In this document: positions 31,062-43,400 of the stretch, one piece after another
Layout: every line of letters begins with the position of its first letter
Position numbering within the stretch: the first letter of the stretch is position 1
Assembly: GCF_003144245.1 (NCBI RefSeq)
Contig: NW_020289984.1
Span: 496,001 to 560,000, forward strand
Origin: Jaminaea rosea
Lineage: Eukaryota; Basidiomycota; Exobasidiomycetes; Microstromatales
Direction: 5' to 3'
DNA: 64,000 nt
Translations under genes and position numbers: made by a program
The notes under the pieces: generated by a model
Seen by the model: only the letters and a program-made list of their open reading frames with translations
What the model was told of the DNA's origin: nothing
The model's database searches: none

Positions 31062-34000
31062 TTACAGTAGAGGCAGCGATTGCCCCTCCCCTCGCCTTGG
31101 AGATCGCGGTGGTCTCACGGGAGGAGGGAAAAAGCTCACGGCCCCATCGGCCACCAGCGGGCTGCTTGACAGAGGCGGCGCGGTGTTGGCATCAAGGTCG
31201 AAGGCGAGGCGGGCAGGAGAGGGGTTGCGAGGCGTGGCGGGGGCGCTGTCTTCCTGCTGCGGACCGAGTGTGGGCGATGCTGACTCGAAAGCGGCATCCT
31301 CCTGAACCGGATCTTCATCCTCATCACCTTGCTCGGCAGCGACATTGGCTCGCTCCTCAACAGGGTCTTCATCTGAGTCTGGAGCGCCGATCACCTCGCC
31401 ATCCCCCTCACTCTCGCCCTCACTCTCCGACGTATCAGCAGAGATGAACGACTCGCCAGCCTCCTCTGCAGGCTCTACCGAACCCTCAGCCTCAGCCTGA
31501 TTATGTTCAAGCGTCGCGTCCCCACCACCGCTTACAGCCGACCCTCTGGACCACATGCTTCCAGACGAGTCAGAGGAGGGCAGCCCTGTAGCAACCTCAC
31601 CGCTCCCATTCGTACCACCGCTGAGAGAGCTTCCGACACCTTGGCTCGAGTCATGGAAGCTCCAGCTGCTCGTACTGCTACGGTCAAGGGCGCGACGTAG
31701 TTGCGTCCCCGTGAAGATGACTGATCCGTCAGCTGAATTGGTCGTGCCGTACGTGATGGGATTGCTGCTGTTCGCACCGTCAGCGCTGCCCGACGTGGTG
31801 TTGACGGTGTAAGTGAGATCGCCCGTGATGGAGTTTGGTGCTCGTCGTACGCTTGGGCGAGCCAGTGGTGCTGCCTCTCCTGATACTGAGCCGTACTCCG
31901 TCATGGCGTCGTCGTCTTCTCCATCTTCCTCAGCTTCATCTCGCTGCTGAAGTGCCAATGACCGCAACGCCGGCTGAGAAGATGCCTTGCGCAGACTATG
32001 CTGTCGTTGCATTGCCGTAGGACGAAGTAGAGCTTCAGCCCCACCCCCTCCACCGTCCTGCGTCGGGTCGCTCGCGATGCTTGTTGCCTCATCCGCCTCT
32101 TCAGAAGAGGAAGCACCCTGCAGGTCGTCGTCCTCTTCCCAAGCCTTGATGCGACGCCGTCCCGACACTTGACTGTCCGAGGACTTCTCACCGTCCGCCT
32201 TGTTCTCTTCCCTGACTGGCTCCTCACCGGGAAAGCGCGGTCGCGCCGCTATTCCCTCGTGAAGGACATAGTCCACCAATCCCTTTCCCGGTCTCGCCCC
32301 ACCATGGAAAAGAGCAAAGTGCTTCCCCGTATCAGATGCGACTATGACGCGACCCTTGTCGTGGTCACGCGTGGCGAGACAGTACGTGCATATGAGCAGA
32401 GGATCCAGCACCGCGTGCAGGGTGGGGATGAGGGTGCCTCGCGATCCTACTCCGTCTTGGGAGTCAGGGTCGGGACGCCACTGCTGCGTCTCCTCGAGGG
32501 CGATGATGCCCACGAAGACGGAGGAGGCGTGGCGGAAGATGGCTTGGGCTTCTTCTGTCGTGAAAGTCGCTGTGGTCGGACTAGGCGAGTGAGGTTGCTT
32601 TGCAGAGGATGGAGGGGATGGCGAGGCAGAGGCGCTACCATTACGCCCATCAGGAGCAGCAGGAGCCGAATCGGCACTGAAGCTCTCGCCCATCTCTGGG
32701 CTTGTCAACGCAGTCTTGTCTAGCTCGTCCACGAGCTGCGGTGGAGCACTCTTCCTGGGCGGTTCCTGACCCTTCTCTTCATTAGCCGTGAGAGGCAAAG
32801 GGGGCGGTGCTAGCTTGGGTGGGGTCTTCTGCGGCGGCAGTGCTGCGGCCGAGGCAGCAGAGCGCGCAAGAAGTGGCATGCTCTTCTTCGCCAGACGGTG
32901 CATGGCTTTGCGCAATGCCTTGCTCTTGAAGAGGCGCTGCCTTGCCGCAAAGGAGGGCGTTGAGGGGCGGGCCGAAGACTCATCGAAGTCAATGCCAAAA
33001 GCCGAGCCTGATGCTACATCGTTGTCTCCCTGCCGAGAGGTTGGGCTCTTCTTTGGCTTCTTCTCCTGATTGACAGCGTCCAGATCCTTGAGTGCTTCCT
33101 TTGGCAGAGCATTCGCTATCCTTGCGAGCATGTCAAAGTCGACCTGCTTTGCCCTGAATTCACCTGCCTCCTTTACTCCGTGACATCTTGCTGATCGCTC
33201 AACGAGGGTAACCTGCAGCTCCTCCGGCACCTTGCGTACGACATCTGCCAGGCAGGTAGAGCAGAGTAGCTCTGACGTCCAGGTCCAGACCCACAGGCCG
33301 AAGCCGGGCGTCACGTTGGCACCGGCCGGTGGACAGCGATCACACTTTCGCTGGATTGACTTGGCGAGGAGGAGCTTCAGATCGCCCAGATTGCGGTCCC
33401 GTACTTCGCGAAGAGGGTCGGCACTGCACTCCAGTGAAAGACCGGCTTTGTCCAACAGCTCGTGACGCTGGTGCTGGTGCTGCTGATTCGGCTTCGACTT
33501 GGACAAAGAGGCGACGGAGTCGACCGAGCTGGAGGGCGGAAGCGTCATATGTGTGCGAAGTGGGGATGACGTCTTCACCGAGGACTTGGACTTGATCGAG
33601 GCGCGATCCGAGGAAACATTGGCGGAGGTGGAGCGACGATGGTTCGGCGTCTGCTGCTGAGCAGCGCTGGGCGGCTCGACGAGACCCATGGCGATTGCAT
33701 CGGCGTCTACTGGCGTGCCCCACAGGTCGTCCTCGTCCTCGCTATCCTCGTAAGTACCATCGGTTGCTCCTTGTCCGTGGCCACGCGATGTTGCGGCGTC
33801 AGAGTCGAAGCTGCCCGCGACAGTCTTTGGGCGTCGCACGCTAAGGCTCCATCCTGCGGCGAGGGAGGTGCGGCGGCTGAGATTTGGATGGGCGCTGGAG
33901 GCGAGCAGCGTGGGGCTCGAGGGTTGTTTGACCGTAGCATCGCCTTTCAGATAAGTGGGCTCCCATTCGGCGGAGTAGGGGCGAGGCGTCGTGGCTTCCG

Positions 34001-34139
34001 TTGGCGTAGCCGCCGCTGAGCTTTCCGTGTCGCTGGGTTCAGAGGGGGAGCCAATGGACTCGATCGTTGAGAGCACCGGCGTGCCCTGCGCTGCGAGGCG
34101 GAGGCGGTTGGGCACGACGGGGCCTGCCAACGAGACCAT
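31062..34139 (-). CDS. 1025-aa protein with CxxC pairs, unknown function
   Basis: A single-exon gene starting at the ATG at 34139. Ordered segments sit in disordered Ser/Pro/acidic sequence. One at about residues 245-345 contains LLLAKSIQRKCDRCPP and LLCSTCLADVVRKVPEE, two Cys pairs that could bind one zinc. A second at about 535-640 contains ASSVFVGIIALEETQQW, LIPTLHAVLDPLLICTYC and a HFALFHGGARPGKGLVDYV stretch. The C-terminal third is acidic and low-complexity. There is no signal peptide or membrane segment. I do not recognise the family. The CxxC set suggests a structural zinc site (inference). The gene is convergent with secreted paralogue A. Confidence 0.75.
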   Translation of the reverse strand: MVSLAGPVVPNRLRLAAQGTPVLSTIESIGSPSEPSDTESSAAATPTEATTPRPYSAEWEPTYLKGDATVKQPSSPTLLASSAHPNLSRRTSLAAGWSLSVRRPKTVAGSFDSDAATSRGHGQGATDGTYEDSEDEDDLWGTPVDADAIAMGLVEPPSAAQQQTPNHRRSTSANVSSDRASIKSKSSVKTSSPLRTHMTLPPSSSVDSVASLSKSKPNQQHQHQRHELLDKAGLSLECSADPLREVRDRNLGDLKLLLAKSIQRKCDRCPPAGANVTPGFGLWVWTWTSELLCSTCLADVVRKVPEELQVTLVERSARCHGVKEAGEFRAKQVDFDMLARIANALPKEALKDLDAVNQEKKPKKSPTSRQGDNDVASGSAFGIDFDESSARPSTPSFAARQRLFKSKALRKAMHRLAKKSMPLLARSAASAAALPPQKTPPKLAPPPLPLTANEEKGQEPPRKSAPPQLVDELDKTALTSPEMGESFSADSAPAAPDGRNGSASASPSPPSSAKQPHSPSPTTATFTTEEAQAIFRHASSVFVGIIALEETQQWRPDPDSQDGVGSRGTLIPTLHAVLDPLLICTYCLATRDHDKGRVIVASDTGKHFALFHGGARPGKGLVDYVLHEGIAARPRFPGEEPVREENKADGEKSSDSQVSGRRRIKAWEEDDDLQGASSSEEADEATSIASDPTQDGGGGGAEALLRPTAMQRQHSLRKASSQPALRSLALQQRDEAEEDGEDDDAMTEYGSVSGEAAPLARPSVRRAPNSITGDLTYTVNTTSGSADGANSSNPITYGTTNSADGSVIFTGTQLRRALDRSSTSSWSFHDSSQGVGSSLSGGTNGSGEVATGLPSSDSSGSMWSRGSAVSGGGDATLEHNQAEAEGSVEPAEEAGESFISADTSESEGESEGDGEVIGAPDSDEDPVEERANVAAEQGDEDEDPVQEDAAFESASPTLGPQQEDSAPATPRNPSPARLAFDLDANTAPPLSSSPLVADGAVSFFPPPVRPPRSPRRGEGQSLPLL

Positions 34140-34737
34140 GCTGGGGGAGATGAGGTGAGGGGGGCAAAGAGAAGATCAGATGACGAGCAGGTGATAGAGG
34201 GAGGAGATTAGCTGATAACACGTCTCTCGCCGCCATCTCGACCGCACTCTTGTATGATTGCCGCAATGTCGGGGGCCTCATCACGCCGGTTGGGCCCTGT
34301 TGGAATGAGCTCTCAGAAGATGTTCAGGCTCGCGTACTAGGAGATGAGCCATGGGAACAGGGGGCTTGAGCGCGTGGGCGTACCGCGAGGGAGATGAAGC
34401 AAAGATCCTCGGTACGCTAAGAGCGCTCGGACCTCGTGGTGTCACTATCGTCATCGCGGTGTACGCAGGGAGGGAGCGAGCGATCGTGCCAGAGCAGTGA
34501 CCGATACGAAGAGAAGCGAACGAGCGAGGAAGTGGTACCTGGGCAAAACGAATGATTCATTACACACAGGAAGGGTGGAGTTGGGTTAAGCGCCGGGACA
34601 AACTGGATCGAGCTCCCCTCACCAGACGCTCAGTTAAGAGGTGGCTGGGTATAGCGTGCGAAAGCCATGATGTGTTCGAGAAAGCATGTCTCAGGGCGAT
34701 TTTGAGAAGAAAAGGTGCGCAACTTGATGCTGCGCAC
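34140..34737. other. Intergenic region
   Basis: About 600 bases holding the promoter of the CxxC gene and the 3' flank of the uL1 gene. No gene is seen. Confidence 0.5.
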
Positions 34738-35464
34738 TTAGTAGAGGCGGACGGGCTTGCCCATGGTGCTCTTGAGGTGAAGAGACTTGACGTTCTGCCA
34801 GTTCTTCTTGAGGAGCGAGATGAGGAAGTTGATGGAGAGCATGACGTTGGCGAGGAGCTCGTCGTCGCTCATCTGAACGTGGCCGACGGCGACACCCAGG
34901 CAGAGAACCTTCTTGAGCTGGAACTTGAGAGTCGACTTGACCTCGGTGACCTTCTTCTCGAGGTCCTCGGCGTGGGAGACGGGCGTAGGGAACTTGCCAG
35001 CCTTGGAGAGACCGGGGCCCAAGAGACGAGGGATCTGCTTGATGAGGGCCTCGGAGGCAAGGAAAGCGTCGTGCTTCTTGGCAAGCTTCTTGACGAGCTT
35101 CTTGTTCTTGTTGAGCTTCTTCAAGTCCTCGACGGTCATGAACTCGAGGTCGATGAGCTTAGCACGGTCGACGTCGGCGGCGTCGGCGAGAATGCAGAGG
35201 CTCATGCGAGGACGAGGGATGTTGGGGAGCTTGACGGTACCCGAGAAACGCTTGTCACGCTGGGGGTCGTAGTTCTTGAGACCGATCTGGAGCTCGACGG
35301 TCTCGTTGAAGTTGCGGTGCTTCTCCTCAGAAGCCTTGAGCTGCGGTCGTGAGGAGGATGGATTCGGAGGTCAGAAGAAGGTTCATTTGACGTCTCTACT
35401 ATCACGCTACACTCACGAGGCCCTGGATGCTGGTTCGCACGCTGGAAGTCTGGATCTTGCTCAT
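34738..35464 (-). CDS. RPL1: Cytosolic large-subunit ribosomal protein uL1 (L10a/L1), two exons
   Basis: Exons 35464-35417 and 35340-34738 give 216 aa, the family length. The first exon encodes [16 protein letters not shown]. The second begins [19 protein letters not shown], followed by [37 protein letters not shown], the [19 protein letters not shown] segment and the L1-stalk signature [14 protein letters not shown]. It ends [15 protein letters not shown], as in eukaryotic L10a. It forms the mobile L1 stalk of the 60S subunit. The gene is divergent from the SWIB gene. Confidence 0.97.
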
Positions 35465-35850
35465 CTTGAGGAGGTTGGAGGGGCGATGGTGAGGAGCAGA
35501 AAATCCAAGTCGTTCTCAGGCGGACCAAGAGGCGGGCGGCCAGTCGGGCGGGCGGGCTTGCCTGCCTCGATCTTCTTCAGCGGCGTCGCATGGGCAATTG
35601 GCGTGATTTCGGTTCCGCACCACAGCCAGGGCCCCTTCCACTGAAACGAGTCCAAACGAGTTGACCTACCACGTGGCTTCAGTTACTTTTGGCGCTCCGA
35701 TCGACCGACGACGATTGGCTCGCTCAACTCTCCACTCGACTCGCGAAGCCGCCTCGGCGTTGACCCGCCGACTGCCACGCTCACTACCAACCACCACCCC
35801 ACAGTCTCCATACCCCAGATCGACGCCCTTGCTGGCTTACCTGCCTCGCG
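35465..35850. other. Divergent promoter between uL1 and the SWIB gene
   Basis: About 385 bases with no gene. It must drive a ribosomal-protein gene on one side. Confidence 0.55.
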
Positions 35851-36828
35851 ATGGCATCCTCATCAGCCTCACCGGGCCCCATGCCGCTGCCGCGCTCCTT
35901 GCGCCCCCTCATCTTGGATATCCTCTCCAAGTCCGACCTTGAATCAGTGACGCCTCGAGCGCTGCGAGGCGACCTAATCAACATCCAGCGAAGTCACAAC
36001 ATCAGCCCGCCAGCAGACACGACGCGCCTCATTCCGAGCGGATTCGACTTCGAGGCCAACAAGAAGGCGGTGACTAGCCTGATCAAGGAGTGCTACGATG
36101 ATGTAGCCGCGCAGCAGCAGCAGCAGCAGCACAAGGCGCCAGAGGTCAAGGCAGAACCGCCTGCTGAAGTCAAGCCTAAGCTGCCGGCTCTCAACGGCAG
36201 CAGCAATGGCGGAGGAGGAGGACTAGCATTACCAGGCTTGGGCGGCGTACGAGGTGACTCAGCAAGCGCAGCAACGCCCAAAGCATCACCGCCAGACGCA
36301 ATCGCCGCCCAATCAGCATCAGACGCAGCCCTGGCAGCCAAGCTCCAACAGCAATACTCTGCCTCGGCTGGCCCTTCAACAAGAGGAGCGGCCACGACCA
36401 ATGGCTCCTCATCCTCAGCAAAGAAGCGCAAGAAGTCAAAGAAGGCAAATACAGATGAGATCGACTCGGAAGAGGACTCGGACATCGATTCAACATCAGC
36501 CTCCCCAGCTCCTGGCAGCAGGAAGGCGAAGAAGACCAAGTCTTCTTCAACACGCGCCTCGAACCCGAACAACCCCTTCAATCGTCCCGTACTCCTCGAT
36601 GCAGCCATGGCCGACATATGCGGAGGAGACGAGATGCCTCGTCACGCCGTCGTGAAACAGCTCTGGGCCTACGTAAAGGGGAGAGACCTGCAGAACCCTT
36701 CCAACAGGAGACAGATCATGTGCGATGACAAGTTGAAGAACTTGTTCGGAAAAAGCGTGGTAGATAGCTTCGAGATGAGCAAGTTGATCAGCAATCATGT
36801 AAGGAAGAAGGAAGATGTGCTGCCTTGA
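35851..36828 (+). CDS. DEK_C plus SWIB/MDM2 domain protein (Uaf30/Tri1-like)
   Basis: A single-exon gene of 325 aa. Residues 10-80 form a DEK C-terminal-type helical domain (LRPLILDILSKSDLESVTPR, then a KAVTSLIKECYDDV helix). A polyglutamine run and a long Ser/Ala linker follow. A Lys/Ser acidic block precedes the SWIB domain at about 240-320: NPFNRPVLLDAAMADICGG, MPRHAVVKQLWAYVKGRDLQ, IMCDDKLKNLFGKSVVD. Fungal proteins of this architecture include Uaf30 of the RNA polymerase I upstream factor, and Tri1. A chromatin-associated role is therefore likely. It is convergent with the MFS gene, with fewer than 100 bases between the stops. Confidence 0.9.
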   Translation: MASSSASPGPMPLPRSLRPLILDILSKSDLESVTPRALRGDLINIQRSHNISPPADTTRLIPSGFDFEANKKAVTSLIKECYDDVAAQQQQQQHKAPEVKAEPPAEVKPKLPALNGSSNGGGGGLALPGLGGVRGDSASAATPKASPPDAIAAQSASDAALAAKLQQQYSASAGPSTRGAATTNGSSSSAKKRKKSKKANTDEIDSEEDSDIDSTSASPAPGSRKAKKTKSSSTRASNPNNPFNRPVLLDAAMADICGGDEMPRHAVVKQLWAYVKGRDLQNPSNRRQIMCDDKLKNLFGKSVVDSFEMSKLISNHVRKKEDVLP

Positions 36829-36915
36829 TACCGAAGAGGCCGAGAAGAGGAAAACGCTTGGAATGCTCCGAATTACTACGCTTAGCTACGATACAATGTC
36901 ACGGATATCCCACTG

Positions 36916-39143
36916 CTACCCTCGTCCTACTTGTGACGCCTGCTTCTCCTCATCATCGCCTGTTACCCCTCTCGCTGCTTCTGCCTCTTCCTCTTCCCTC
37001 AACCTAGCCAGTCTCAACATCGTCATTCCAGTAGAGGCAGTAACGGGCGTGGCGTCATCTTGCTGCCCGTCAGCTGCACGCCCATACTTGGCAAGCGTCT
37101 CTTCCTTTGCTCGTCTTCTCCTTTCCCTCCTTAACTCCTTCTCCCTCGCCGCCTGTCGTTGCTCCTCAGCCTCCTCCTCCTCACGCTGCAACGCCTTCGC
37201 TACACGGGACATGGATCGGATCTGCGGCCCAAAGGCGAACAGAATGAAAGGCGTCAGACCTAAAACGGCCGCAATAGCCGCGAGGACGGAAGAGGCTATC
37301 GGGGGTGTCAGGTTGTTGTACATGGGCGGAACGGCCAGCGAGAGCGTACCGGCGAGCACGTTGCGCAAGAAGGACTGTGCAGCGAGCGCGCTCGATGCGT
37401 ATCGGCGGAAGACGTCGCTGAGGAAGACGAATACGCCCAGGTAGATTGGGAATACGCCCGTAGCGAAGAAGATTAGCCCGAGGATGGGCACGACCGGATC
37501 GACTCCCTCTCGGCAGCCCCAGGCGAACCAGAAGAGGCCCACAGGCACCATGATTGCGCCCACGGAGGGTAGGTAGAGTCGCGCTTCCGGTGGTGGCTCG
37601 CCATTATGGCGCTTCCAGGCGCGATTGTAGAGGGCTTCTTGTACGAGGTTGAGCAGCCAGCCCAGGCATCCACCAACGGCCAGGATGAGCAAGACGAGCG
37701 AAGACTGTTGTGCCGTCCAGCCATATGCGTCGCCAAAGGCGATTGGGATCGATCCGACCGACATGAAGACGCTTGCCCAGAGCAGGGCGATCCAGAGTGC
37801 AAAGCTGGTGACGATGGGCTCCGTAAGGAGGTAAATGAGTGGGCGCGAAACACTGGTCTTGACCATCTGAAGCACGCTGAGCTTCTCGTCGTCTGCTCGA
37901 CAGCGGTAGATCGTCTTGCCGCCGCACTCCTTTGTCATCTTCTTTGCTCGACGAGAGAGCAGGACGGGCCCGCGTGTCTCATCGAACAGGACAAGCATGA
38001 CCACTGCGACAAAGAGGGCAACGGCCCCCTGCCACCAGAGGGAAACACGCCAGCCGTGCGCCTGCACCGTATACGCCGTAGCGAGCGGTCCGATACCCTG
38101 ACCGATAAAGACGATAGCGGCGAAGAAGCCCATGGGCAGCCCACGGTCGTGTGAGCTGAACAGGTCCGCCACAATCCCACCCGTCACTGAGTTTCCAGCA
38201 GAGGCGGCCGCACCCTGCACGATTCTCGGGATATGGATTCCGTATATGTTTGTGGCCAGGGCTTGTGGGATGAGCATGAGGGCGGTGAGGAAGGCGGAGA
38301 CGATGAAGATCTCCTTGCGGCCTACCAGCTCGGAGAAGGGGGCGAGGATGAGCGGCGCGACGGCGACGGAGCCTAGGTAGGCGGTGTTTCCCAGTAGGTA
38401 GACTGTTCCAGAAACGCCGAACTCGCGGGTCACTTGCTCTTGACCAGCGTCGAAACCGACGGCTGCAGGTGCGAGGACGGGAAGAAGGTGTGAGCTCGAG
38501 GAAAGTGACATTGCGAACGGCATCGCACGGACTCACCAATGATAGCCGTGATGGCCGTGAACAGGAACACAGCAATGACCAATGTCCACTTCTTCCTCCG
38601 CGGCCAGTTCATCGGATCTTCTGAGTCTCCTTCCTCCCATTCGATATACACCGCCCCGGGGGCAGAGACGGAGCGTGAGAGGCTGAGGGCTATGTGTGGA
38701 TAGTGCGGTGATGGGGGCCGGTTGGAGTTGCGGGAAGTCTGCCGGCATAGCTGTGAGGGCTGAGGGCAGCCCGGACCTGCGCATGGTGGGGCTTCGGGGC
38801 CCTCAAGATTGCTGGGATCGACCGCGGCGTCCTTACGGATTCGGGAGGGCCGTCGTTGGGGTTCGGCGAAGGAGGCGCTGCGACCCTTTTTCGGTGGTGG
38901 AGAAGCGACTGCTTCTACAGCATCGTCTGCCTCATCGTCTTCGACTGCCACGCCGTCGTCTTCGTCGTGATCTTTGAAGGCATCAAGCGTCTCGCTGGTG
39001 TTGCATCGAGTAGTAGCGCAAGTACTCGGGCTGGTGTTCTTGTCCAGCATCGACGGAGGTGGCGTCTCGTATGCGGGAGGAGCAGCAGCAGATCCTTCCT
39101 TAGTGCCACTTCCGCTGCTACTGCTACCAGCTTTCATCGTCAT
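36916..39143 (-). CDS. Major facilitator superfamily multidrug/polyamine-type transporter (DHA1), two exons
   Basis: Exons 39143-38537 and 38462-36916 give 717 aa. A long Ser/Pro/acidic cytosolic head ends in YIEWEEGDSEDPMNWPRRKK, the EDPxNW motif typical of fungal DHA1 carriers. Membrane segments then run across the intron (FTAITAIIA joined to VGFDAGQEQ). Later marks are GSVAVAPLILAPFSELVGRK, RIVQGAAASAGNSVTGGIVA, FVFLSDVFRRYASSALAAQS and FLRNVLAGTLSLAVPPMY. Twelve segments are expected. The tail is highly charged. Drug:proton or polyamine export at the plasma membrane is the family role. The start could be upstream at 39266, which is in frame. Confidence 0.88.
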
Positions 39144-40422
39144 CGTCGACGAGACAGCAGCGAGGGGAGCACAGTAATGTGGATGATGATGATGATGTGG
39201 TATCGAGGCTGAGAAATTTCGCAGCCCCTCTCTGTCTTCCCCGCATCGTATCTCGAAACGCATCAACGACTAGAATTGACCGAGTCATTCTCCCGCGGCG
39301 TTAAGCAGGCAGCGCCGCCCACTCTCTCTCTCTCTCCCACCGAAGCGTCCGAAGTTCGACTGACCCTTGAAAGAGAAATCGGCGAAGCGTCCGATGGCCA
39401 AGCAGCAAGAAGACGGAGCGGAACTTGGGCTTCAAGAGGTGGTTCTGCCACGCGAGCGTCGCGACGTCGAGAAGTGGCCTCAGACCGGCGGCACGGCCTA
39501 TGCAAGGGGCAGGACGTCGAGGCACGCATCTTGCCTCCGATGGAGCATCTTCAGCTGCTGCTAGCTTGTAGAAGCCTGGCTGTCACGACGAGGGCGCCGA
39601 CGAGCCGTCGAGCTTCAACGACTTGCCTTGTTGAGTAGGTCGCTACCAGCGCGAGGATGAATCGCGATCAGGTGGCAGCATCGCGTTGCTGAATTAGGAG
39701 ACGTCAGTGAGGTGGGGGGGGGGGGCGGTCGATTCGAATAGACAGGAGAGGTCCAATATCTTTGCTCGACGGTGATGATGACGATGAACGGCGAGCACTG
39801 TGTGCACCTCATCGTTGACTCAAGCTTTCTGCCTACCGACCCCTGGAAGGACGCCACGCCACGGCAAGCAAAGCAAGCAGGCAGCTGCCAACCTCCTTGC
39901 GCCTCGACGCGCTGATCCTGTCTGTCTATCTGTCCGTCCGTCAGCGAGGGCTGCCGCTGCCCTTGCGCCCGGCCGCCTGACGCCTCGAATCCGCCAGTCC
40001 GCCTCCGCCTCAACCTCGCCCACACACACGCCTCCTTTCCTTGACCTGTTGCCCCCTCTCGTTGGCGTCGAAGAGGAGAGGCAATGGACAACCCTGTTCT
40101 CTCGGTGATGGCAAGCCCACCGAGATCGGGGCCAAGAGCTGGCTGGGAGGCAAGGGCTGGTCACTCTCACTGTCGCGTCCTTTTCATTTCACCATCTTAC
40201 CATCCGCGCTCGTGTCCCTGTTACCACCACCCACGTCTCCCGCTCCCTTTGTCCCATCCCCCTCGTTGGTCCCCTTAGAGAGCGTGCGGCTCGCCGCTAC
40301 TCGTTTGCTTAGTCTCCCTCACCTTACCACACTGCGATAGCTCTCGCTCCAACACACTCATTAATTGCTCCATCTCCGCCCCCAGCTTCCCACACGCGGC
40401 TCGCGCTCGCCGTCATCCAATC
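39144..40422. other. Divergent promoter region between the MFS and Axl2-like genes
   Basis: About 1.3 kb without a supported gene. It contains a run of twelve G residues at 39714-39725 and CTGTCTGTCT-type short repeats near 39920. Confidence 0.5.
39714..39725. repeat. Homopolymer run of 12 G
   Basis: Twelve consecutive G residues preceded by GGT. It is the longest mononucleotide run I noticed in the window and lies in a divergent promoter. Confidence 0.85.
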
Positions 40423-43400
40423 ATGCGCTCATCAACATCATCACCATGGCGGCGGATAGCAGCGACCGTCGCCTTCTTGGCGGCATCATCACCACACTGC
40501 TTTCTGTCAGCCGTCGCAGCTCTCAGCGTATCACGACCACTCGCCGACCAATACCCGCAGATAGCCCACGCAGGTCAGGCCTACTCGTGGACCTTCTCCC
40601 CTACCACCTTCACCGGCGAAGACAACATCGAATACTCAGCCAAGGGGCTCCCATCATGGGCCAAGTTCGACGAGGCATCTCGCACCTTCACCGGCACACC
40701 ACCACAGGGCAACCAGGACAAAAGCACCGTCACCATCACCGCAGCCTCGTCTGGCTCTCCTTCGTCATCCTCGTCCTTCGACCTCATCGTCGTCAACGAA
40801 CAGAGCCCTATTTTGCGTACCTCGCTGGCCGATCAGCTCCCCATGGCATCCTCCTTGGGTCGCTCACAGATCCTGCCAGGCAACAAGCTTCACATTCCGT
40901 GGGGCTGGTCCTTCTCAGTTGGATGGCAGGGCGATACCTTCTACCTGCCCAGCGGCGACGCTGTGTACACGCATGCGACGATCAATCACGACCAGCCGCT
41001 GCCCAGCTGGCTCAAGTACAGCCCGCAGACGTACGCCATGTGGGGTATTGCGCCTAATGTGCCTGGTGCAGAGGGCACCGAGTTCGTCTTTGTGCTCACG
41101 GGGTCGAACCTACAGGGCAAATTTGGTGGGACGAGCACCAACATCAGCATCGTCTTGGGCACGGGCAACCTCGCAGAGGCGACGTCTTCATCTGCGGCTG
41201 GATCAGCGACAGCTCTGCCCGCACTCAATGCTACGGCGGGCCAAGAAGTCAGCTACACCATCCCGCTCTCTGCATTCCTCGTCGATGGCCATCCTGCCAG
41301 CGCCAACTCGATCAATGTCACGGCAGACACGTCGTCCCTCCCTTGGCTCAGCTACGACGCTCCCACACGTACGCTGAAGGGAACTCCGCCCACCAACAGC
41401 GACGCAACAGCCTCCAACACTTCTCTGCCGCTCACTGTCACCAACTCGTTGGGCAAGTCCCTCAACGCCAAGCTGCCAGTCAACCTCTTCCCGCCAACCT
41501 TCTCCGCTGCCACACTTCCCAACGTTATGGTCATGCCGGGGCAAGACTTCAGCGTCTCCCTCGCCGAGTACGTGCGGGACAGCGCGCAGCATACCATCAG
41601 CCTGGCTCTGGACCCCGAGTCGGCGAGCCAGTGGGTCCACTTCGATGCTTCGAGCCTTGTCCTGTCTGGTACGGCGCCGCAGATGGGCTCGGATGAGAAG
41701 GTCAAGGTGACGCTACAGAGCGCAGCTTCTTCAGCAGCAGCCGCAGCGTCATCCTCCTCCTCCAACAATCCGCAGCGTCGCGCCGACGCGAGCGACAGTC
41801 CCTCAAACTCGGCATCCTTCTACATCGCGCCTCAGGGCTCCAATCCTGGCCGCGCACCTGCCCCAAGCGATGGCAATGACGACGGCTCCTCATCTGGCAA
41901 CGGTCTCTCGCAACGCACCAAGATCGGTCTCGCGGCAGGCTTGGGCTCAGTAGGCGCTATCATCATCCTGATCCTTCTCCTCATCTTTGCACGACGATGC
42001 TGCGCAGTCGAAGAGCACGACAGACACGGCAATGTCATCGTGCCGGGCAAGTCTCCTGCCTTCTCCGAGCGCACGCTCACCAACAATGATGCGTCGCCCA
42101 TGTGGGGGCAGGAGGCGGACAAGAAGGAGAAGCACCTCGAGAAGACGACGCCCCAAATGGTGCAGGCCAACTCGCCTTACGAGGAGCAGGGGAAGGATCT
42201 GAAGGGCATCTTGATTGGTGGTAGGCACTACGGTGGTAGCCCTGCGATGGACAACGCAGCATCGGGAGAGGACGCTGCACCTCGCCAGCATGGCTTCATG
42301 TCTGCACTCGTGGCCGGTGCTCGTAAGTGGTCATCACGCAACCTCTCGCAGCAGGCGGACCCTCAGGCCTCTCACGCTCAGGTTCTCGCCCACCCGCCAT
42401 CCCAATCAGCTCATCGCGGTCGCTCCGACTCCCAAGGGCTCGGCCTCACGGGACTCGACCTCGATGGCGACACGCCCGATTCGGACGACCCGTACCGCGG
42501 CACAGGCACAGCGCCATCACGCAGCCACTTGAGCATGCGCAGCAAAGAGAGCTGGGAGGAGGATCTCTTCTACTCTTCGACGGAAGCCGCAGCTCGTGGA
42601 GTGCCCATCAGCGGCCACCAGCAGCACCAGCACGGCAATGCCCTCGCTCCCGTCATTGAGGTGGACGAGGTGCCGACTCGCCGCGGTGGTAGCGACAGCA
42701 GCATGAGTGGGCGTGGTCGTCATTTGCGCGTCTCGAGTCGCTCCAATCCGATGCGCCACCGCAGCGGGCACAGCAAGAATTCGCCCTCCTTCGTTGCGTC
42801 AGACACCTTCGACACTCCTGCTGCCGATGAGATGCCCACCAATGAGTCCGACCCCTACGTCATTGGAACGGCGCAGCGTGTAGACGTACGCACGCTCGCC
42901 AGGCAAGGGTCAGTGCAGAGTCGTCGCCCCGATGTCACTCGTGGCCACCACCACTCAAGGAGCATGCACCTCGAAGATCCGAGCGGTGCCTTTGAGGATG
43001 CGGAGGACGAGGTCGGCCAGATGGTCGGCCAGAACCGTGAGAACAACGCCGTTTCCCCTACCGAGCCTCTCCCTCCTAGCCATCTGGAAGCCCTCGCACA
43101 CATCCAATACCCGCAGGCAGTGCAAGCTCACTCCCCTCGTCCTCCCTCCTTCTTCGGTGGCTCGAGCATCGCGTCCAACATTCGACCAGAGGACACCATG
43201 CGTGCCGTAGCCACTCCTCCGCGCCAGCAGCACCAAGCCCCACGCACGCCCGCCGGCGCCCTTGGCTCTCCACAACGTCCCACCTCCCGCTCCGGGTTCG
43301 TCGAACACCTCGAGGCTAACGTCTCCATGGGCGAGCGTATCCGTATCAAGCTCACTCCACCAGGCGGAGCAGCAATGATGGGTGGCGCTCCCGGCTCTCC

